Part shown: one piece after another, positions 16,524 to 23,190 of the stretch
How positions within the stretch are numbered: the stretch's first letter is position 1
Layout: each line of letters starts with the position of its first letter
NCBI GenBank assembly: GCA_018334095.1
Contig: JAGXTE010000058.1
Span: 110,084 to 174,083 of the forward strand
DNA: 64,000 nt
DNA from: Nitrosarchaeum sp.
Lineage (GTDB): Archaea; Thermoproteota; Nitrososphaeria; Nitrososphaerales; Nitrosopumilaceae
Reading direction: 5' to 3'
The notes under the pieces: generated by a model
Told to the model about the DNA's origin: nothing
Databases searched by the model: none
Seen by the model: only the letters and a program-made list of their open reading frames with translations
Program-made: the position numbers and the translations under genes

Positions 16524-18551
16524 TTACTTAGTAATAGGGATGTTAATAAAAACAGTCGTACCTATGTTTGATGTACTTTCAATCCAAATCTTTCCGCCCA
16601 AATTATCAACGATTCCTTTACAGATAGATAAGCCTAAACCAGTACCACCATGTTTTCGTGTAACAGATGTATCTGTTTGATAAAATTTGTGAAATAGTTG
16701 TTCTTGCTCTTCTTTTGAAATTCCAATACCGTTATCTTTTACATAAAATAAAACAGAATTACTTTCTTTGTAAGCTCCCATCTCAATTTTTCCACCAATA
16801 TCAGGCACAAAATCTACAGAATTTTTAATCAGATTTGTTATAACTTGATTTAATCTACCAGGATCACTTTTGAAGATAAGATCATCAGTGGTAACATTTG
16901 TAAATAAAATATTTTTATCCTGCATATAGATTTCATTTTGATGGTAAATTTCACCCATAATTTGAAATAAATGAATTTCAGAAAGTTTGAATTTCATAGT
17001 ATGCAATTCAATTCTTTGGGAATCCAAAAGATCATCGATAATTGTTTCAAGACGTTCTGCATTAAAGTAAATTTGATTTAGAGATTCTTTTTGTTGTTCA
17101 TTTAATTCTCCAAAATCAGGATCTCGTATCATTTTTGCATGGAATTTAATTGGAAATAATGGTGTTTTTAGTTCATGAGATACCATTGATGCAAATTCAT
17201 CTTTTTGTTTTTCAGTTTCTTTTAGTGTGGCTAGCTGTTCTTGTAATAATGCATTATACTTTTGCTCTAATTCTTTTATTTGATATGCTTCAGATTGATC
17301 AAGGATGATACACAGATATCCATTTTGTTTATCAGAACTATCCTGAATACGCACACTACTAAAAAGTACAGGAAACTCAGTTCCATCTTTTCTCTTTAGC
17401 CAGTTCTCTTGGTCAATAATCTTACCACTATTTTCTAGAGCATCAAAATATTTTTTTGCTTCTTTTTGACCATTATCTGAAACTATTGATGAAAATGGGT
17501 GCCCCACAAGTTCATCATTTTGGTATTGAAACATATATTGAAATTTTTCATTATATGATTCTATTTTTTTATCATTATCAAGTATGAATGTTGCATAAGG
17601 AGATACATTGTAGAAATTTTGGAATTTTTCTTTGGATTTTAAGAGTAGTTTCTGGGTTTGTTTCAAGATATCATTTGACATTTTCATGTCATTATTGGTA
17701 TCCTGCAATTGGATAGTTTTGTGTTGCAGAAAGTTACTTAATCGTTCAGCACGAATAAATAAAATTGGAAAAATTGCAGAGAGAAATATTCCAACAATAA
17801 TTGCAATTATTTCAAAATACAGGAAAGATTGTGCAAGAGATGGATACCATAGAACATATTCTAATCTAATTGGCCTGTGATCGACAAAGGCAAATAGCGT
17901 TGTATCTTTTTTGATATAAATTACATCGTCAAGCTGTTCATCGGTAAATTCAATATTTTCGGTGTAAATTTCATTACCATTTCTTTCTAGCTGAAATGGA
18001 ATGATTTTTTTGTCTTGAGCATATACAATTAATTTAAAATTTTTCTGATGTATTGTTTGCTCTATGTTCAGATATTCAAAAGGAATATCAATTACAGCTG
18101 TGAGTTCAGGGGTTATTGGAAATTCCAACATCTCCAGATTATTGAAATAATTATTTTCTGAGTAAGTTTGAAAGATATCTTTAACGCTAGAATTTTTAAA
18201 GCTTTGATTAGGATGTGAGTCTATTATTTGATCACCGTTTAAGATAAAAATATTTTTTATATTAGGAAAAGTTTTGAGAATAATCATAAATTGTTCATTG
18301 TTACCATCTTTATCATATTCTGAATCAAGATAGATATCACGAATAGCTTCTCCTACTAAATGGATTCGTTGTTCTTGGTTATCTAAATTTTGTCGAATTC
18401 TGTCAATGGTAAGTGATCTATCATCTTCAACGAATTGATATTTTGTATCTAAATATTGAATATAACTAAAAATTACAATTGATAAAATGATAAGGCCAAC
18501 AGATATGAAAATAAAGTAACGTAACCATATTTTTTCAATATTCATCTCCAT
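16524..18551 (-). CDS. Membrane sensor histidine kinase with PAS domain
   Basis: 675 residues: transmembrane helix (about 10-32), extracytoplasmic sensor region (about 35-240, Cache-like in size), second helix (about 243-268), linker coiled coil, PAS domain (about 310-430), coiled coil, HisKA and HATPase. Phospho-His459 lies in SHELKTP, the N box is NQVITNLIKNSVDF, and the G boxes are DNGIGIS and GGTGLGLSICKG. All catalytic boxes look intact. The cognate partner is most likely the adjacent downstream receiver (16110). The external region shows no ligand-specific motif that I recognise. Confidence 0.95.
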   Translation of the reverse strand: MEMNIEKIWLRYFIFISVGLIILSIVIFSYIQYLDTKYQFVEDDRSLTIDRIRQNLDNQEQRIHLVGEAIRDIYLDSEYDKDGNNEQFMIILKTFPNIKNIFILNGDQIIDSHPNQSFKNSSVKDIFQTYSENNYFNNLEMLEFPITPELTAVIDIPFEYLNIEQTIHQKNFKLIVYAQDKKIIPFQLERNGNEIYTENIEFTDEQLDDVIYIKKDTTLFAFVDHRPIRLEYVLWYPSLAQSFLYFEIIAIIVGIFLSAIFPILFIRAERLSNFLQHKTIQLQDTNNDMKMSNDILKQTQKLLLKSKEKFQNFYNVSPYATFILDNDKKIESYNEKFQYMFQYQNDELVGHPFSSIVSDNGQKEAKKYFDALENSGKIIDQENWLKRKDGTEFPVLFSSVRIQDSSDKQNGYLCIILDQSEAYQIKELEQKYNALLQEQLATLKETEKQKDEFASMVSHELKTPLFPIKFHAKMIRDPDFGELNEQQKESLNQIYFNAERLETIIDDLLDSQRIELHTMKFKLSEIHLFQIMGEIYHQNEIYMQDKNILFTNVTTDDLIFKSDPGRLNQVITNLIKNSVDFVPDIGGKIEMGAYKESNSVLFYVKDNGIGISKEEQEQLFHKFYQTDTSVTRKHGGTGLGLSICKGIVDNLGGKIWIESTSNIGTTVFINIPITK

Positions 18552-18754
18552 TATCAGGTAAATTTACCTTATAATGATGGGACAGTCAAATAAGTTAACA
18601 TATTTGAAATAAATTATTGCAAAAGGCTACAAAATTCATTTTTATGTACTATAAAAAAGCCACAGAGGTATATGAAAAATAACTATATTCAATACATGAA
18701 TTAGCCTCAAAGTTCTTACAATAGATTATAAAATAACAGCAATCACATCTTAGA

Positions 18755-19414
18755 GTGTTCATAATTAACTGTAAAAACTATGAAGAAATTTCTGGAGATA
18801 AAATACTAAAGTTTGTTAAAATTGCAGAAAAAGTTTCAAAAAAATATAAGGTAAAAATTGCAATTGCGCCCCCTCAGCACTTAATTGGTTTAGTATCAAA
18901 TAGCAAAATTCCAATTTTAGCTCAACACATAGATAATTCTAAAGTTGGTAGTACTACAGGACATATTATTCCAGAATTATTAAAAAAATCAAAAGTAAAT
19001 GGTTCATTGATCAACCATAGTGAACATAGAATTTCAAGTGAAGATGTTTCAAATCTTGTCGCGAAGCTACATGATTTAAAAATGATATCAGTGGTTTGTG
19101 TAAAAGATGTTGCAGAGGTAAAAAAATATTCAAAACTCAATCCAGACTATATTGCAATTGAGCCACCAGAACTAATCGGTTCAGGAAAAGCAGTATCAAA
19201 TGAGAAACCAGAGATCATCATCAAAGCTGCAGATGCTGTAAAAAATGCAAAAAACAGTACAAAGTTACTTTGCGGGGCAGGCATTGTATCAGGTCAAGAT
19301 GTTTCAAAAGCATTAGAATTAGGTGCCAATGGAATTTTAGTAGCAAGTGGAATAATCAAAGCAAAAAACTGGACAAAAATAATTGAAGAGTTTTCAAATG
19401 CAATGAAGAAATAA
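18755..19414 (+). CDS. tpiA: Triosephosphate isomerase (archaeal type)
   Basis: 219 residues, the short archaeal tetrameric form. It starts with GTG: MFIINCKNYEE holds the substrate-binding Asn and Lys, INHSEHR the catalytic His, and AIEPPELIGSG the catalytic Glu and loop 6. The C-terminal phosphate loops are CGAGIVSG and GILVASGIIKA. It interconverts DHAP and glyceraldehyde-3-phosphate in gluconeogenesis. The 203-bp gap to the divergent kinase gene upstream shows nothing beyond AT-rich promoter-like sequence. Confidence 0.96.
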   Translation: MFIINCKNYEEISGDKILKFVKIAEKVSKKYKVKIAIAPPQHLIGLVSNSKIPILAQHIDNSKVGSTTGHIIPELLKKSKVNGSLINHSEHRISSEDVSNLVAKLHDLKMISVVCVKDVAEVKKYSKLNPDYIAIEPPELIGSGKAVSNEKPEIIIKAADAVKNAKNSTKLLCGAGIVSGQDVSKALELGANGILVASGIIKAKNWTKIIEEFSNAMKK

Positions 19415-19439
19415 CTAGACGTTCATATAGAATTTTTAT

Positions 19440-19901
19440 TTACAGATGATACTTTTTCCTAATTAGATCTAAATGATCCAACTTAATTTCTTCATCGATT
19501 TCAAATAAAATTCTTCCATGACTTTGAATCTCATAAATTCGATATAATTTTTTCCTATCCTTATCAAAATTGGTAGAGATTACTTTTTTATCATTTAAAA
19601 TGGAATATCTATTAAGAATAGTACCTACAAGACTTCGTTTTTGTAGCAATTCATTAACAACTAACCCAGGCAATTGATTTCTATCAAATTTTATTATTGC
19701 CCTTATTATCGGCAATCCATCTGCAGACACAACAATTTTTCTTTCAAATTTTGTACCAGGTTTTGGAGTATTTTGTTCGATTAAATCTATACGTATTTTG
19801 CAATTCAGGTTCTCGCCAAGTACTGTAACTACTTGCCCCAATGGAGCATCAAGAATTTTTTTCAAAAAAATATCATTTTCATCTAATTTTAAAATAGACA
19901 T
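19440..19901 (-). CDS. Chorismate lyase/UTRA-fold (DUF98-like) protein
   Basis: 153 residues. The order of elements, LGQVVTVLGENLNCKI, FERKIVVSADGLPIIRAII, GTILNRYSIL and a final YRIYEIQSHGRILFEIDEEI, fits the chorismate-pyruvate-lyase fold as seen in archaeal DUF98 proteins. Those convert chorismate to 4-hydroxybenzoate or bind small ligands. Catalysis is not certain from motifs alone. The gene is convergent with triosephosphate isomerase. Confidence 0.6.
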   Translation of the reverse strand: MSILKLDENDIFLKKILDAPLGQVVTVLGENLNCKIRIDLIEQNTPKPGTKFERKIVVSADGLPIIRAIIKFDRNQLPGLVVNELLQKRSLVGTILNRYSILNDKKVISTNFDKDRKKLYRIYEIQSHGRILFEIDEEIKLDHLDLIRKKYHL

Positions 19902-20057
19902 CTTAATCTTTCAAAGGATATTTCAATGTGCTAACAGTAAATTGTATAATTTCTAGTTGGATAGTAATCAACATAGTCATTGTATGTATGTTATTTTAGA
20001 TAAATATAAGTAATATATTGATATTTCTTTAGATTTATTAACATTTTATGTATAATC

Positions 20058-20067
20058 TTAAATATTT
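20058..20067 (+). promoter_or_regulatory. Candidate TATA box for the Lrp-type gene
   Basis: TTAAATATTT is centred about 24 nt upstream of ATG 20086. In archaea this spacing predicts transcription starting at or very near the start codon, that is, a leaderless mRNA. No Shine-Dalgarno sequence is visible before the ATG, which agrees. Confidence 0.45.
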
Positions 20068-20085
20068 ATTCATACTACAAAATAC

Positions 20086-20529
20086 ATGGAATTTGATGAG
20101 ACGGATACAAAAATTATCAAGAACCTACTTGTTGATGCAAGATTATCAGCAAGGCAACTTGCACATAAAATTGGATTATCAACTGTCACAGTACTCAGCA
20201 GAATTAAAAAACTTGAGCAGAAAAAAATAATCACAGGATATACTGCACGATTAGATCACCAAATACTTGGGTATGACCTTACGGCAATAATAGAAGTTAA
20301 AACAACCAAAGGCAAAATGTTAGAGATTGAAAGTAAAATTGCAGAAAATGAGAATGTGTGTGCAGTATATGATGTGACAGGTCCAGCAGATATTTTAGTT
20401 ATAAGTAAATTCAAAAACAGAGATGAACTAAGCAAATTTGTTAAAAGTCTATCAACCATAGCAAATGTAGAAAATACAGAAACACATATCGTATTAAATA
20501 GTGTTAAAGAAGATTTTCGATTATCATAA
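20086..20529 (+). CDS. Lrp/AsnC-family transcriptional regulator
   Basis: 147 residues: N-terminal HTH (1-60: DTKIIKNLLVDARLSARQLA, then STVTVLSRIKKLEQKKII) and C-terminal RAM ligand domain (about 65-140, with CAVYDVTGPADILVISKF). Family members form octamers and respond to amino acids. ATG 20086 fits the TATA spacing. Three similar ligand domains without DNA-binding parts are encoded at 21431 (two) and 21965 (one), which could co-assemble with it. Confidence 0.93.
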   Translation: MEFDETDTKIIKNLLVDARLSARQLAHKIGLSTVTVLSRIKKLEQKKIITGYTARLDHQILGYDLTAIIEVKTTKGKMLEIESKIAENENVCAVYDVTGPADILVISKFKNRDELSKFVKSLSTIANVENTETHIVLNSVKEDFRLS

Positions 20530-20622
20530 GATGGAAATAATTTTAATTTAGCATTAAATTCCAAATAAATTTTAAGTTCAGATTGAGAATATTTTAAATT
20601 CAAGATATTAAATAAAAAAATT

Positions 20623-20721
20623 ATGAGTGAATTAATTACTTTGAATTATGGAATAAGAAACACATTAGTTTTTATTGGAATAGTTAGTGCAATAGCTACT
20701 CTAGTGTTATTTTTAAAATAA
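20623..20721 (+). CDS. Single-span membrane mini-protein
   Basis: A 32-residue frame, ATG to TAA: a short polar head (MSELITLNYGIRN) and one hydrophobic helix (TLVFIGIVSAIATLVLFL) ending in Lys. It sits in a 580-bp stretch lacking larger genes. A protein of the same build is at 53117. Small one-helix proteins are frequent in thaumarchaea; the function is unknown. Confidence 0.45.
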   Translation: MSELITLNYGIRNTLVFIGIVSAIATLVLFLK

Positions 20722-20896
20722 TAATCTAAATAGGATGATATACATTATCTAATTTTAAAATGTTAACCATTATTCATCATTATTAAAAATCATTTTGTGT
20801 ATGATCAGAGCATATTGTAAAAGATGTATCAGTGTTGTTTCAAATCCTTAATCAAGATTAGCTTTGTAGATATCTCAATAGATTCCAAACGGGATA

Positions 20897-20974
20897 TCAA
20901 GTGAATGCCATTACTTCGTTTTTATCCATTTTTTCTTTTAGTTTTTCTTTATCTCGTTCTTTTTTATCTTTCAT
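20897..20974 (-). CDS. Possible Lys/Glu-rich micropeptide
   Basis: A 25-codon frame with about 44% Lys plus acidic residues (MKDKKERDKEKLKEKMDK, then NEVMAFT). The bias could reflect an AT-rich purine tract rather than selection. It is listed because no other gene occupies 20722-21110. Confidence 0.25.
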   Translation of the reverse strand: MKDKKERDKEKLKEKMDKNEVMAFT

Positions 20975-21110
20975 GCAAAATATTGATTCAATTGGAATTT
21001 ATTATCGATTGTATAAAATATTAACAAATATACAATTAATATTGACATAAGTAAACAATTTTAAAGAATTTTAAATATTAATTATAATATTATGGATTCA
21101 TAATTAGAGC

Positions 21111-21203
21111 ATGCATGAGATTCTAAAATGTGAATATCCTCTAGGTTCAAAAAGTCACAAAGATAATGATGGAAGGTGGATTTGTATTTCATGTGGGGGA
21201 TAG
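21111..21203 (+). CDS. Zinc-ribbon mini-protein
   Basis: 30 residues, ATG to TAG: HEILKCEYPLGSKSHKD followed by GRWICISCGG. One C-x2-C knuckle and an earlier Cys and His could hold zinc. The next mini-zinc-ribbon starts 66 bp further on the same strand. The call rests on the open frame and the knuckle. Confidence 0.45.
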   Translation: MHEILKCEYPLGSKSHKDNDGRWICISCGG

Positions 21204-21269
21204 ATGTAAAGTGGAAATCGTGATGAATGCGAATGTGTGTTATTTGATACAGTAACAGGAGGTTAGAAT

Positions 21270-21428
21270 TTGAATATCTACGACACTAAAACAATTAGGT
21301 GTGTTACATGTGACAAAGCAATTGGAGAGGTTGATTTCGATGCCGAAATCATCAGACCAAAATGTGGGCAGTGTTCAAATCCAACTCCAGACACCAAAGA
21401 TAAAATGCCGTATTTGATTTATCACTAG
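21270..21428 (+). CDS. Zinc-ribbon mini-protein with strong Shine-Dalgarno
   Basis: 52 residues starting with TTG. AGGAGGT at 21257-21263 lies 6 nt upstream, a near-perfect ribosome-binding site that fixes this start. Two knuckles, CVTCD and CGQCS, 20 residues apart, build a standard zinc ribbon. The C-terminus (DTKDKMPYLIYH) is polar. It is convergent with the Lrp-ligand-domain gene, 2 bp apart. Role unknown. Confidence 0.7.
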   Translation: MNIYDTKTIRCVTCDKAIGEVDFDAEIIRPKCGQCSNPTPDTKDKMPYLIYH

Positions 21429-21430
21429 AA

Positions 21431-21961
21431 TTATTTAGTAAAACCTTGATTCCCAACTACATTAAGAGTAATTGTAGATTTAATGTTTGGAATCTTTCGT
21501 ATTTTTTTACTAATGATATCTGAAATCTCGTTATAAGTAGGAGCTGCCAATTTGCAAATTATTTCAAAAGAACCAATTAGATTATCAGCCTCCAATATTT
21601 CGGGTATTTTTTCTAATTCCTGTAAAATTGGCAATTCATTGGATCTATTACAATGAATAATTACAAAAGCTTGAGCCATATATTTATCTAAAATCTCTTT
21701 TTCACTATTTGTTATTTTTTTAAAACTTAACTTTTCATTTACCAATAATGTTAAAGTGGAAGAAATTTTTTTGATTTTTCTGATTCCGTGTGAAATATCA
21801 TTTTGTATTTTTTGCTCGTCATTTGATTCAAGTTTTGTCAAAATATCATAAGAACCAAAAGTTCCATGTGCCTCTTTTACACTTTCAATATGATTCAGAT
21901 ATGACAAAACGGAATCTTCTGTTCCAGATTCATTAGATAGTAAAACATATGCTTTAGACAT
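21431..21961 (-). CDS. Tandem Lrp/AsnC ligand-binding (RAM) domains, no HTH
   Basis: 176 residues comprising two RAM domains (about 1-78 and 93-170). Each has the alternating pattern seen in Lrp effector domains: EAHGTFGSYDILTKLE in the first, LEADNLIGSFEIICKL in the second. No HTH is present. It follows the single-domain paralogue (21965-22204) on the same strand by 3 bp, so the two are co-transcribed. Such proteins may sense metabolites or modulate full-length Lrp proteins by hetero-oligomerisation. Confidence 0.85.
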   Translation of the reverse strand: MSKAYVLLSNESGTEDSVLSYLNHIESVKEAHGTFGSYDILTKLESNDEQKIQNDISHGIRKIKKISSTLTLLVNEKLSFKKITNSEKEILDKYMAQAFVIIHCNRSNELPILQELEKIPEILEADNLIGSFEIICKLAAPTYNEISDIISKKIRKIPNIKSTITLNVVGNQGFTK

Positions 21962-21964
21962 ATT

Positions 21965-22204
21965 CTAGTTTTGTCCCTCTATTCCTACAAGAGTAAGCGT
22001 TGAACGTATATGATCCATTTTTCGAATACTCCAAATGATCATTTCACGTAGTTTCTCTTTTTCAGCATGTTCCATTTTTGCAAGAATATCATACGCCCCA
22101 AATGTACCCTGTACCTCTTTGACAGAATCAATATGCTTAAGATTTTCAATTACAGATTCTTCCTTACCAAGTTCACAGTTAATCAAAACATAAGCCACTG
22201 CCAT
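21965..22204 (-). CDS. Stand-alone Lrp/AsnC ligand-binding (RAM) domain
   Basis: 79 residues, one RAM domain (VKEVQGTFGAYDILAKME), ending STLTLVGIEGQN. It is clearly related to domain 1 of the downstream tandem protein (KEAHGTFGSYDILTKLE) and probably arose by duplication. First gene of a two-gene unit. The 156-bp gap upstream (22205-22360) shows only AT-rich sequence. Confidence 0.88.
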   Translation of the reverse strand: MAVAYVLINCELGKEESVIENLKHIDSVKEVQGTFGAYDILAKMEHAEKEKLREMIIWSIRKMDHIRSTLTLVGIEGQN

Positions 22205-22360
22205 AACGATATATCTAACAATAATTATTATTTAAAACAAAATATTAATTCATGAAAATTTGTTTGATTATTTTAATCAAATTGATAAAAAACAGCTATT
22301 GGAAAAAACAGTGTCAATTAAAACGGTAAAGATAACTTTTTAGTATTTTTAATTTAAAAT

Positions 22361-22831
22361 TTATTTGAGATTGCCTTTCATAAATTCAGCAGCAGCCTTT
22401 TGAATTTCCTCAAGAGACATTTCTTTTTTTCTGGTAGCAACAGTCCATCTATGACCAAACGGATCTACCAACATCCCAATTCGATCTCCCCAAAATCCAT
22501 CCATAAGAGGCATTATAGATTGGGCACCAACTGAAACAGCGTTGCTAAAAACAGAATCAGCATCATCCACATACAAGTAGATTGTTCCACTAGGTCCGCC
22601 TGTTGATTTGGGGGATAGACATCCCATCTCAGGCATTTCATCACAAAGCATAATGGCAGAATCTCCAATTCTTATTTCTGCATGCATGATTGATTTGCCA
22701 TCAGGTCCTGGAAATCTGTAAACTTCTTTTGCGTCAAATGCTTTTTTGTAAAATTCTATTGCGTCAGATGCACCACGAATAGTCAAAGTAGGAGTAACAG
22801 AGTGGTATCCATCTGGAATTGGTTTTACCAT
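22361..22831 (-). CDS. VOC-superfamily (glyoxalase/PhnB-like) protein
   Basis: 156 residues. It begins IPDGYHSVTPTLTIRGASDAIEF, with KKAFDAKEVYRFPGPDGK and HAEIRIGDSAIMLCDE, then IYLYVDDADSVF and FWGDRIGMLVDPFGHRW. This is the PhnB-like subgroup of vicinal-oxygen-chelate proteins. The paired beta-alpha-beta modules are complete. Substrates of this subgroup are mostly unknown and include antibiotics and metabolite detoxification. Single gene. Confidence 0.9.
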   Translation of the reverse strand: MVKPIPDGYHSVTPTLTIRGASDAIEFYKKAFDAKEVYRFPGPDGKSIMHAEIRIGDSAIMLCDEMPEMGCLSPKSTGGPSGTIYLYVDDADSVFSNAVSVGAQSIMPLMDGFWGDRIGMLVDPFGHRWTVATRKKEMSLEEIQKAAAEFMKGNLK

Positions 22832-22971
22832 GAAAAATAACAGAGTTGAATTAATTTATCTTTTTATCGATCAGATATGTTTTAGAGAAAAAACATTTTT
22901 TAAATATTGTAAACATGGTGTAATTTGTTTGATGTACCATATAGAAATCAAAGTAAAATAACACGTCAATC

Positions 22972-23025
22972 ATGGCAGCAAAGAAAAAAGCAGCAGCAAA
23001 AAAATCAGCAGCAAAGAAAAAGTAA
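22972..23025 (+). CDS. Lys/Ala-rich H1-like micropeptide
   Basis: 17 codons from ATG to TAA encode MAAKKKAAAKKSAAKKK, pure Lys/Ala/Ser like a histone H1 tail. It lies 165 bp upstream of PPDK, whose own C-terminal tail has the same composition. It could be a nucleic-acid-binding peptide or a remnant of a longer gene. The bias and closeness to PPDK make chance less likely, but expression is unproven. Confidence 0.45.
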   Translation: MAAKKKAAAKKSAAKKK

Positions 23026-23190
23026 CAATATAAGATATTTTTTATCTTACATTTTTTTTATTTTAATCTCATATTCTAAAAATCATAAAATCGATCCAGT
23101 GACTGGTCTTTCAGAGAGGCATGGTTTAGAAAATCTGCTTCAAGGCAATGCTTTAAAAACCCCTGATTTTGATTTGATAATCTAGATAAA

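Noticed and set aside
22925..23185. 86-codon plus-strand frame upstream of PPDK
   Set aside because: Gln/Lys/Arg-rich start is an out-of-frame reading of the Lys/Ala micropeptide; the rest is low-complexity.
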